Source: Lentisphaerae bacterium ADurb.BinA184 (GTDB taxonomy: Bacteria; Verrucomicrobiota; Lentisphaeria; Oligosphaerales; MVZH01). Taken from it: a stretch of 44,718 bases of DNA. Below, piece after piece: positions 38,231-44,718 of this stretch. Made by a program: the position numbers and the translations under genes. The stretch spans positions 1-44,718 of the forward strand of contig MVZH01000007.1 in assembly GCA_002068325.1 (NCBI GenBank), given 5' to 3'. Position 1 is the stretch's first letter. Every line of letters starts with the position of its first letter. Under the pieces are notes generated by a model. That model had not been told where the DNA came from. It saw only the letters and a program-made list of their open reading frames with translations, and made no database searches.

Positions 38231-39565
38231 ATGGCAAAGTCCGTCCGCAGGCCGGCCCGGAAGGCGGCATCCGACCCCGCCACCATGCAGGGGGATTCGA
38301 GCTGGTTTGTGCACGACCGCTTCGGCATGTTCATCCACTGGGGGCTGTATGCGCTGGGTGCCCGCCACGAGTGGCTGATGCACAACGAGCAGATCCCCGT
38401 CGGCGAATACGAACGGCGGTACTTCAGGCATTTCGAGCCCGACCTCTACGACCCGCAGGTGTGGGCCGACACCGCCGCCAAGGCCGGCATGAAGTACTTC
38501 GTCATCACCACCAAACACCACGAGGGCTTCTGCCTGTGGGACTCGGACTTGACCGACTACAAGGCCCCCAACACCCTCGCCGGACGCGACCTGCTCCGGC
38601 CCATGGTTGACGCCTACCGCGGCAATGGCCTCAAGGTCGGGTTCTACCATTCGCTGATTGACTGGCACCATCCTCAGTACATTCTCGACCCGCACATCGG
38701 CCCCTACCGCGCCAGCCCCGAGCGCGAACAGCTCAACAAGGCACGCCGACAGAGCCGCTACGCCGACTACCTCCACGGGCAGGTGCGCGAGCTGCTCACC
38801 CGGTTCGGCAAGATTGACGTGATGTGGTTTGACTTCAGCTACCCCAAGCCCGACGGCAGCGGCAAGGGCCGGGCCGACTGGCGCTCCGAGGAGCTGCTCG
38901 CCCTCGTCCGCGGCCTGCAGCCGCACATCATGCTCGACGACCGCCTCGACCTGCCCTACGGCTGGGACATCAAGACCCCCGAGCAGGTCCAGCCCCGCCA
39001 GTGGGTCACCGTGGACGGGCACAAGGTGGTCTGGGAAGCCTGCCAGACCTTCTCCGGCTCCTGGGGATACCATCGCGACGAGGCCTCCTGGCGCGACACC
39101 GACGAGCTGATCCGCACCCTCGTTGATTGCGTCAGCAAGGGCGGCAACCTCCTGCTCAACGTCGGCCCCACCGCCCGCGGCGAGTTCGACCCCCGCGCCA
39201 TGGACCGGATCCTCGGCATCGGCGAGTGGATGCGCCGGCACAGCCGCAGCATCTACGGCTGCACCCAGGCGCCGGACGAATTCGGCGTGCCCGAGAACTG
39301 CAAGCTGACTTGGAACCCCGACCGCAAGCGGCTCTACGTACACGTGCTGGCCTGGCCCTACAAGCAGCTCTGGCTGCCCGGCCAGGCCTATGGCGAACGC
39401 GTCGAGTACGCGCAGCTGCTCCACGACGCCTCGGAGCTCACCCTCAACCGGGTGGAGGACTGGCAGGCGCACTGGGTGAAGAGCGGCCCGACCGCCGCCT
39501 CCGTGAACCTGCCCCAGACGCGCCCCGGCGTCGCCGTCCCCGTCGTCGAGCTCTTCCTCAAGTAG
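38231..39565 (+). CDS. Alpha-L-fucosidase (GH29)
   Basis: A 444-residue GH29 enzyme that removes alpha-linked L-fucose. The N-terminal barrel opens with WFVHDRFGMFIHWGLYALG and KYFVITTKHHEGFCLWDS, both hallmark strands; the nucleophile is Asp201 in IDVMWFDFSYP. DCVSKGGNLLLNVGPTARGE is the conserved late barrel segment, and a short C-terminal beta domain ends the protein. No signal peptide is seen, so it is probably intracellular. ATG 38231 was chosen; ATG 38207, eight residues earlier with a closer GGAG, is equally possible. With the two preceding hydrolases it suggests breakdown of fucose- and galactose-rich glycans. Confidence 0.9.
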   Translation: MAKSVRRPARKAASDPATMQGDSSWFVHDRFGMFIHWGLYALGARHEWLMHNEQIPVGEYERRYFRHFEPDLYDPQVWADTAAKAGMKYFVITTKHHEGFCLWDSDLTDYKAPNTLAGRDLLRPMVDAYRGNGLKVGFYHSLIDWHHPQYILDPHIGPYRASPEREQLNKARRQSRYADYLHGQVRELLTRFGKIDVMWFDFSYPKPDGSGKGRADWRSEELLALVRGLQPHIMLDDRLDLPYGWDIKTPEQVQPRQWVTVDGHKVVWEACQTFSGSWGYHRDEASWRDTDELIRTLVDCVSKGGNLLLNVGPTARGEFDPRAMDRILGIGEWMRRHSRSIYGCTQAPDEFGVPENCKLTWNPDRKRLYVHVLAWPYKQLWLPGQAYGERVEYAQLLHDASELTLNRVEDWQAHWVKSGPTAASVNLPQTRPGVAVPVVELFLK

Positions 39566-39728
39566 GGCCGTTGAGCGGCAACCCTGGCTGAGGCACCGGG
39601 CGGCCCCGGAGGCCGGCTGGTGTCCCCGCGCCGTGGGCGGACTGACCGCACTCAGAACCACTCCACCCCTGGGCTGGCTCTCGGAGTCCATGGCCCCGTA
39701 GGACGCGCGCGAACAAAGGAGGCAGACG

Positions 39729-40760
39729 ATGAAGGCAATCGGACAACTGGCGGGTGTGGCGGCGATGGCGATGATGGTCTGCGCACAGGTCGAGGCGACG
39801 GATTTCCCCGCGGCAGGGGGCAGCTACCTGGCCAACGTCGCGGTGCGGCTGGACGCGGCCGGCAACAGCCTCGGCACAGCCACCGGCACCATGACCAACT
39901 GCAGCACGCAGTCCGGCGGCCCGGCCGACGTGATCAACTACGGTTTTGGCCCGTGGGCCCTGCAGGGCATGGCCGACGCCAATGCCACGGCCACCGCGTC
40001 CATCACCCTGGATCAGGTCTACACCCTCAACAAGATCCGCCTGCAGTACGGTGATTTCCTGCCGGCGACGCACGAGCTGCGCGCGTCCGCCGACGGGTTG
40101 ACATGGACTCCGCTCCTTCCGCAAACGGCGGCCGGCAGCACCGACGTGACCTTCAGCCCAACGCCTGTCCGCTACCTCGACTGGCAGGCGTGGGGGCCCG
40201 GGGCCAGCGGCGGCTACGGTTACCTGATGGAGGCCCTGGCCTACATCTCCGACTCGGTCGCCCCGCCACAGAAGGAAGACGGCTACAATCTGATGATCAC
40301 CTCCAGCCTCGTCAGCCAGGACGGCTGGATCTCGTGGGCCGGCGCCGGCAACCTGCGCGACAGTTCCCTCTACAGTTACTCGATCCGCGAAACCGAAGGC
40401 GTGCCCGCACACGCCCTCTTTGACCTCGGCGACACTTACGCCCTGGCCAATGCCCGAGTTGATTTCGCCTACGGCCAGAACTGGATGGGCGGCGGCAAAC
40501 TCGAACTCAGCCCGGATTTGAGCGCCTGGACCACAGTCTTCGACACCACCGGCGTCCTCAGCAACAGCAGCTACAACTTTGCGCCGGTCAACGCCCGCTA
40601 CCTGCGCCTGACCAACAACGGTGTCGGCGGCGGCGCCATGGGCGAACTCGAAGTCTTCGCAGTGCCGATGCCGGTAATCCCCGAGCCCGCGGCCGGGCTG
40701 CTCCTGGCCGCCGGCATCATGCTGGCCGGTGGTCGCCGGGGCCGGCGGCCTCGGGCGTGA
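39729..40760 (+). CDS. PEP-CTERM protein with discoidin (F5/8 type C)-like domains
   Basis: A 343-residue exported protein. A signal peptide covers ~1-23 (MKAIGQLAGVAAMAMMVCAQ, cut near VEA). Two discoidin-like segments follow: one ending near VRYLDWQAWGP and a second with ALANARVDFAYG, LELSPDLSAWTTVFD and NARYLRLTNNG. Such domains bind carbohydrate or other surfaces. The C-terminus is a PEP-CTERM sorting signal, IPEPAAGLLLAAGIMLAGG then RRGRRPRA. AAAGGAGGCAGACG gives a strong ribosome site. It is likely displayed or secreted through an exosortase; its place after the hydrolases fits glycan binding. Confidence 0.8.
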   Translation: MKAIGQLAGVAAMAMMVCAQVEATDFPAAGGSYLANVAVRLDAAGNSLGTATGTMTNCSTQSGGPADVINYGFGPWALQGMADANATATASITLDQVYTLNKIRLQYGDFLPATHELRASADGLTWTPLLPQTAAGSTDVTFSPTPVRYLDWQAWGPGASGGYGYLMEALAYISDSVAPPQKEDGYNLMITSSLVSQDGWISWAGAGNLRDSSLYSYSIRETEGVPAHALFDLGDTYALANARVDFAYGQNWMGGGKLELSPDLSAWTTVFDTTGVLSNSSYNFAPVNARYLRLTNNGVGGGAMGELEVFAVPMPVIPEPAAGLLLAAGIMLAGGRRGRRPRA

Positions 40761-40817
40761 CGGGCGAAGGCGCGGAGGCCGCTGGCGGAAGGGGAAAGGG
40801 CGACTCGTCCGGGCACG

Positions 40818-40847
40818 AAAAAAGCGCGGGAACCGAAGTCCCCGCGC
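40818..40847 (-). terminator. Rho-independent terminator of the tRNA-Gly gene
   Basis: On the minus strand GCGCGGG pairs with CCCGCGC around a GACTTCGGTT loop region that contains a CTTCGG tetraloop, followed by six T. It lies 8 bases beyond the CCA end of the tRNA. Confidence 0.85.
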
Positions 40848-40855
40848 GGAGAGGA

Positions 40856-40931
40856 TGGAGCGAGTGAAGGGATTCGAACCCTCGACAGCCACCTTGGCAA
40901 GGTGGCGCTCTACCAACTGAGCTACACTCGC
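40856..40931 (-). tRNA. tRNA-Gly (anticodon GCC)
   Basis: The minus strand folds into a full cloverleaf. The acceptor stem is GCGAGTG/CACTCGC, the D arm contains AGCTCAGTTGGTAGAGC, the anticodon loop is CTTGCCAAG with anticodon GCC flanked by a CCACC/GGTGG-type stem, and the T loop is GGTTCGAATCC. The discriminator is T (U) and CCA is encoded (40856-40858). The mature body is 40859-40931, 73 bases. Confidence 0.97.
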
Positions 40932-41096
40932 GTCAGGAACGGGTCATAACTTAGCCGGGCTGACGGCCGGTGCAAGTGCGGGCGCAGATTTTTCACGCGC
41001 GCCCTCTGCCGGCCGGCGTTGGGGGCAGGACTCCCGCCGTCGGCCCCGCCCCTTGTCCCAGCCCGCCTCGGGCCCTTCCGCCCTCTCGGCTTTTCC

Positions 41097-42176
41097 TCAA
41101 TCGGTCTGCGCAATCCGCAGGGCCTCCTCGGCCTCGGCTGGGGTCTTGACCCACATCGGCAGGAGGAACTGCTTGAGTTTGGGGCCGAACTCCCGCTTCA
41201 GGCGCCGCAGGCTGTCGAGGGACGAGGCGCCGGCATAGATTTTCTTGCCGGCCTCGATCGTCTTGTGATAGAGGGGCCACCATTTCGGGTCGTCGGTGTT
41301 GACTTCTCCGGCCCCCGGCGTCCATTGCAGCATGTCGAGGTCGGGCAGGGAGAGGAGGTGGTCGTGGTGCGGGATGGCGCCGGGGCCGTCCCAGTGGTAC
41401 ATGCAGTGATCGAGGCGGGCGGTCATGCGGCGCAGCACCGGCACCATGAACTCGCCGAACATGTCGGGGCTGATCATGGCCGAGAAGTCGCACTGCAGTT
41501 TGGACATGCGCCCCGGCGCCCAGGCCCAGAAGACGGAACCGCCCGTCTCGTCCTTGAACAGGTCGTACAAGCGGTCGTAGTAATAGAAGTACAGCTCCGT
41601 GATCTGGTCGAGGCAGTCGTGCACCCACTCGGGCCGGTCGCAGAGATCGAGCAGGAGCGGTTCGGAATCGCGCATGGCCGCCAGCGTGTCCAGACCTTCG
41701 ATCAAGTCGGGGAAGGCGACAAAGAACTTGCCCTTTGCCAGGCGGACCTGCTCCTGGCCCAGCCGCCACGAGAAGTCCCAGTAGAAGTTCCTCGGGTCGG
41801 CCTTGAAGTGTTGCTTGACCGGCTTTTCGATGAACGGTTTGCACCACACGGTCCCCGGCATCTCGACGCCTTGGCAGCCGAGGTAGAGGGCCAGGCAGTT
41901 GGGGGCGAGGTCCGGGGCGACCGCCGGCACCGCCTCGCCGAAGTACATGGCGCCGCCGGGGCCGGTCTTGGAGAGATAGACACGGTAGGCGAAATCCTTG
42001 GTCGAGTATCCGGTCTCCCAGCCGGGCGGCTGCGGCATGGGGGGGATGGTCTCCAAGGGGGTGGGGCGCGGGCAGTGGATGGGCATGGCGGGCCGGCCGA
42101 TGTCGCCGCCCTCCCACCAGGTGGTCAAGCGCCGGCGGACCTCGTCAATGTCTTCGCGGTAGAGCATCCTGGCCAT
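41097..42176 (-). CDS. Uroporphyrinogen decarboxylase (URO-D) family protein
   Basis: A 359-residue protein of the URO-D superfamily, which includes HemE and corrinoid-linked methyltransferases. Typical segments are RRRLTTWWEGGDIGRPAM near the start, a central LIEGLDTLAAMRDSEPLLLDL, LYDLFKDETGGSVFWAWAP, and the late VPVLRRMTARLDHCMYHWDGPG and MWVKTPAEAEEAL. It lacks the HemE N-terminal PVW.MRQAG motif, so haem synthesis is unlikely; members with this start are frequent in Lentisphaerae-type genomes and may be methyltransferases. ATG 42176 has GGAG 9 bases upstream; the frame to 42284 would run through the promoter. Confidence 0.75.
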   Translation of the reverse strand: MARMLYREDIDEVRRRLTTWWEGGDIGRPAMPIHCPRPTPLETIPPMPQPPGWETGYSTKDFAYRVYLSKTGPGGAMYFGEAVPAVAPDLAPNCLALYLGCQGVEMPGTVWCKPFIEKPVKQHFKADPRNFYWDFSWRLGQEQVRLAKGKFFVAFPDLIEGLDTLAAMRDSEPLLLDLCDRPEWVHDCLDQITELYFYYYDRLYDLFKDETGGSVFWAWAPGRMSKLQCDFSAMISPDMFGEFMVPVLRRMTARLDHCMYHWDGPGAIPHHDHLLSLPDLDMLQWTPGAGEVNTDDPKWWPLYHKTIEAGKKIYAGASSLDSLRRLKREFGPKLKQFLLPMWVKTPAEAEEALRIAQTD

Positions 42177-42256
42177 GTCCAGCAGTCTCCAAGTGTAGGC
42201 AACCCCGGTTTCCCGCGGGGCGCGGATTCGGGCGGGCTTTGTGGGAAAAGCCTTTA

Positions 42257-42284
42257 CTATCACGCCGCCTCGGCCTGCCGTCAA
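42257..42284 (-). promoter_or_regulatory. Sigma-70-type promoter of the URO-D family gene
   Basis: On the minus strand TTGACG (42279-42284) is followed after 16 bases by TGATAG (42257-42262). It lies about 80 bases upstream of the ATG in a locally AT-richer stretch. The spacing is acceptable and the -35 box is close to consensus. Confidence 0.45.
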
Positions 42285-42365
42285 TGCGCCCGCCGCTTGC
42301 CAGACGGCGCCCCCGCCTCTATGTTCATCGCTTCATGCCTCGGGGCCGAGACCGCCGCGGCCAGC

Positions 42366-42549
42366 GAGGGATGAAAGCTGAGACCTGAAGGCGTGAGCCC
42401 GGAACCTGGGCACGGTCACTGTGGCGCGTCATTCTTGGCGCGAAAGGTGAGGGACGAAAGCTGAGACCTGAAGGCGTGAGCCCGGAACCTGGGCGCGGTC
42501 ACTGTGGCGCGCCATTCCTGGCGCGAAAGGTCAGGGACGAAAGCTGATA
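42366..42549. repeat. 83-base tandem repeat with a conserved hairpin, upstream of alr
   Basis: Two full 83-base units (42366-42448 and 42449-42531) and the first 18 bases of a third (42532-42549). The units differ at a handful of positions. Each contains a 7-base-pair hairpin with a four-base loop: CGCGTCA-TTCT-TGGCGCG at 42425-42442 and CGCGCCA-TTCC-TGGCGCG at 42508-42525. The stem difference replaces a G-T pair with G-C, so pairing is kept. It occupies much of the 42177-42616 gap, ending about 68 bases before alr. Confidence 0.85.
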
Positions 42550-42616
42550 TCTGCCCCCTCAAGACCGCGAAGAGCCGGAACTGCGAGCCGTGACCGCCTG
42601 AACCCCCACTTCCCTT

Positions 42617-43744
42617 ATGGAAAACACCGTTCCAAGCCGTGTCTGGCTCGAAATCAGCCTGGCCAAGCTGCGTCGCAATCTGGCCCGAATCAAGGCGGCG
42701 GTCTCGCCGTGCGGGGTGATTGCGGTGCTCAAGGCCAACGCCTACGGACTCGGGGTAGACCGGATCGCCGAGGCCCTGGCCGCCGAAGGGGTCGCGGGTT
42801 TCGCCGTGGCCGAACCCCGCGAAGCCCTCCGCCTAGTGCCGCTGGGGCGGCCCGTGCAGATCCTCGGCGGCCTGCTTCCGCACGAGCTGCCCGCCACCGT
42901 GGCCGCCGGCCTCATCCATCCGCTGACCTCACCGGAGATCGCCCGCGCCATCAGCGCCGAGGCCGTACGCCAGGGGCGAACCGTCGCCTGCGACATCAAA
43001 CTCGACACCGGCATGGGCCGCATGGGCATCCTGTGGGACGGTGCGGTGCCCGTCATCGCCGAGATCACGCGCCTGCCGAACCTCGCCTGCACCGGGCTGT
43101 ATTCGCACTTCCCGGTCGCCTACCGCGCCGGTGAGGAGTACACCCGGCAGCAGATCGAGCGCTTCCTGATGGTGCTGCGCGAACTCGGCCACCAGGGCAT
43201 CCGCTTCGAACGCATCCACATCGCGAACAGCGACGCCATCAACAACTTCCCCGTCACCACCCGCCTGCCCTTCACCCATGCGCGCACCGGCATCAACCTG
43301 CACGGCTCCTTCGACAGCGAGGGCCTGCGCGCCCTCAAGCTCGAACCGGTCCTGACCTTGAAGGCGCGCCTCGTGCAGAGCCGCGTCCTGCCCGCCGGCA
43401 TGAGCCTCGGGTACGGCCTCACCTATACCCTGAGCCGGGATACGCGCGTCGGCACCGTGGCGGCCGGCTACGCCGACGGCCTCCCGCTGGCGCTCTCCAA
43501 CCGCGGCGACGTCCTCATCCGCGGACGCCTTTGCCCGATCCTCGGACGCGTCTCGATGGACTACTGCACGGTCTCCCTCGAAGACTGTCCCGACGCGCGC
43601 GAGGGCGACGAGGTCATCTGCCTGGGAGGCGAGGGCCCCCGGGCCATCACCGTTGACAAGTGGGCCCAGCTCAAGAGCACCCACCCCTACGAAATCATCT
43701 GCTCGTTCGGCTCACGGGTCGAACGCCGGTACCTGGAAGGCTGA
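42617..43744 (+). CDS. alr: Alanine racemase
   Basis: Alr interconverts L- and D-alanine for peptidoglycan, using PLP. The 375-residue protein carries the PLP lysine in AVLKANAYGLG (Lys39), the LDTGMGRMGI strand, the HIANSDAINNFP loop, and the catalytic Tyr266 in SLGYGLTYTLS, followed by the C-terminal beta domain (PILGRVSMDYCTV). Length is normal. There is no clear ribosome site before ATG 42617 (CCCACTTCCCTT), while a hairpin-bearing tandem repeat lies upstream. The FAD oxidoreductase gene starts 7 bases after the stop, so both may be co-transcribed. Confidence 0.95.
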   Translation: MENTVPSRVWLEISLAKLRRNLARIKAAVSPCGVIAVLKANAYGLGVDRIAEALAAEGVAGFAVAEPREALRLVPLGRPVQILGGLLPHELPATVAAGLIHPLTSPEIARAISAEAVRQGRTVACDIKLDTGMGRMGILWDGAVPVIAEITRLPNLACTGLYSHFPVAYRAGEEYTRQQIERFLMVLRELGHQGIRFERIHIANSDAINNFPVTTRLPFTHARTGINLHGSFDSEGLRALKLEPVLTLKARLVQSRVLPAGMSLGYGLTYTLSRDTRVGTVAAGYADGLPLALSNRGDVLIRGRLCPILGRVSMDYCTVSLEDCPDAREGDEVICLGGEGPRAITVDKWAQLKSTHPYEIICSFGSRVERRYLEG

Positions 43745-43751
43745 TCCCGCC

Positions 43752-44718
43752 ATGCGCCACGAATCCCACTCGGTTGACTTCTGCGTCGTCGGCGGCGGCC
43801 TGGCCGGACTGTGCGCGGCCGTGGCCGCGGCCCGGCACGGCGCCCGCACCGCCCTCGTCCAAGACCGGCCTGTACTCGGCGGCAACGCCTCCAGCGAGAT
43901 CCGCATGTGGGTCTGCGGCGCCCACGGCAGGAACCTGCGCGAGACCGGCATCATCGAGGAACTCCAGCTCGAAAACCTCTACCGCAACCCCCTGGCCTGC
44001 TACTCGATCTGGGACAGCGTGCTCTACGGCGCGGCCCGCTTCCAGCCCAACCTCGAACTCCTCTTGAACTGCTCGGTCAATGCGGCCGAGATGGACGGCC
44101 CGCGCCTGGCCCGCGTCAAGGGCTGGCAGGGCACTGCGGAGACCTGGCACACGGTCGAGGCCGCCCTCTTTGCCGACTGCTCCGGCGACAGCGTGCTGGC
44201 GCCGCTGACCGGCGCCGCGTTCCGCAGCGGACGCGAGGCGGCCGCCGAGTTCGGCGAGGACATCGAGCCGGAGACCGCCGACCCCCTGACCATGGGCATG
44301 AGCTGCCTGCTCCAGGTCCGCGAGTACCCGACGCCCCAACCCTACACCCCGCCGGCCTGGGCCAACCACTACACCCCCGACGACGTGCCCCTCCATCACC
44401 CGGGGCGCGGACACCACGTGCCCGGCGGCAACTTCTGGTACATCGAGCTGGGCGGCGAGGCGGACTCCATCCACGACACCGAACGCCTGCGCGACGAACT
44501 GCTCAAGGTCGCCTTCGGCGTCTGGGACCACATCAAGAACCAGGCCGACCACGGCGCCGCCAACTGGGCCCTCGACTGGGTCGGCTTCCTGCCCGGCAAA
44601 CGCGAGAGCCGCCGCTACGTCGGCGACCACATCATGACCCAGAACGATGTGCGGGCCGGAGGCCGGTTCCCCGACGTCATCGCCTACGGCGGCTGGTCCA
44701 TGGACGACCATCACCCCG
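43752..44718 (+). CDS. FAD-dependent oxidoreductase, 3' end outside the window
   Basis: The first 322 residues of a FAD_oxidored-family flavoprotein; the frame is open at the window end. The dinucleotide-binding motif is VVGGGLAGLCAAVAAARHG, followed by VLGGNASSEIRMW, the signature of a family expanded in PVC bacteria. FADCSGDSVLAPLTGA is the second conserved FAD contact segment, and WVGFLPGKRESRRYVGDHI is also characteristic. Substrate is unknown; relatives sit in carbohydrate loci. GGAAGG lies about 10 bases before ATG 43752. Confidence 0.85.
   Translation, partial: MRHESHSVDFCVVGGGLAGLCAAVAAARHGARTALVQDRPVLGGNASSEIRMWVCGAHGRNLRETGIIEELQLENLYRNPLACYSIWDSVLYGAARFQPNLELLLNCSVNAAEMDGPRLARVKGWQGTAETWHTVEAALFADCSGDSVLAPLTGAAFRSGREAAAEFGEDIEPETADPLTMGMSCLLQVREYPTPQPYTPPAWANHYTPDDVPLHHPGRGHHVPGGNFWYIELGGEADSIHDTERLRDELLKVAFGVWDHIKNQADHGAANWALDWVGFLPGKRESRRYVGDHIMTQNDVRAGGRFPDVIAYGGWSMDDHHP

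Noticed and set aside
42366-42549. CRISPR array
   Set aside because: The 83-base units repeat along their whole length with no unique spacers, and there are no cas genes.

Overview
The window is high-GC, gene-dense bacterial DNA. An alpha-L-fucosidase, an alpha-galactosidase, a URO-D-like protein and a FAD-dependent oxidoreductase sit close together; there are two PEP-CTERM proteins, a pseudopilin with a basic residue before the FSLVELL motif, and purine-rich intergenic repeats. Together these suggest an anaerobic member of the PVC superphylum, most like Lentisphaerota or Kiritimatiellota. That placement is inference; no rRNA gene is present.

Layout. (1) 0.4-10.6 kb: an anaerobe-type 'orange protein' (ORP/MinD/Mrp) cluster with two NifX-like proteins, two DUF5320-like proteins, a radical SAM protein, a J-like protein, a membrane protein, a NifU-like scaffold, PanD, two MinD ATPases with inserted ferredoxins, a methyltransferase, an MBL hydrolase and an MrpORP-type fusion. 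Most genes overlap by 1-8 bases. Two (a methyltransferase and a DUF89 protein) keep both ends but have lost the middle. (2) 10.6-17.2 kb: a Fur/PerR-like regulator, a peroxiredoxin, an MBL-double-rhodanese protein, two YeeE/YedE half transporters, DUF1622 and an SLC13 permease, i.e. peroxide and sulfane-sulfur handling. (3) 17.2-26.6 kb: exported proteins and signalling: a 39-residue secreted peptide, a PEP-CTERM metalloprotease, a small secreted protein, a pseudopilin-FecR fusion, a histidine kinase with a degraded ATPase domain, an NtrC-type activator and a TonB-dependent receptor. (4) 26.6-33.5 kb, minus strand: a histidine kinase/NtrC regulator in one reading frame, a GH57-GT5 fusion and argC. 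(5) 33.9-44.7 kb: glycoside hydrolases, a PEP-CTERM protein, tRNA-Gly, a URO-D family protein, alanine racemase and a FAD oxidoreductase cut by the window end.

The strongest unifying signal is regulatory. Five intergenic sites fit the sigma-54 -24/-12 promoter (GG, ten bases, GC), and all five end in TGCT: before the ORP-like cluster (399-414), the 39-residue peptide (17462-17477), the small secreted protein (19407-19422, minus), the pseudopilin-FecR operon (19778-19793) and the TonB receptor (26435-26450, minus). Four of these five promoters (the divergent pair at 19.4-19.8 kb sharing one cluster) have a cluster of inverted half-sites about 90-210 bases upstream, where sigma-54 activators bind. 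Two sigma-54 activators are encoded in the window. The pseudopilin-FecR / degenerate kinase / NtrC set, with its divergently transcribed secreted protein and shared upstream site, is the best candidate for an undescribed surface-sensing system.

Intergenic DNA also carries several repeat types: two copies of an element with inverted ends, two heptamer arrays, an 83-base tandem repeat with a conserved hairpin, and a large inverted repeat.
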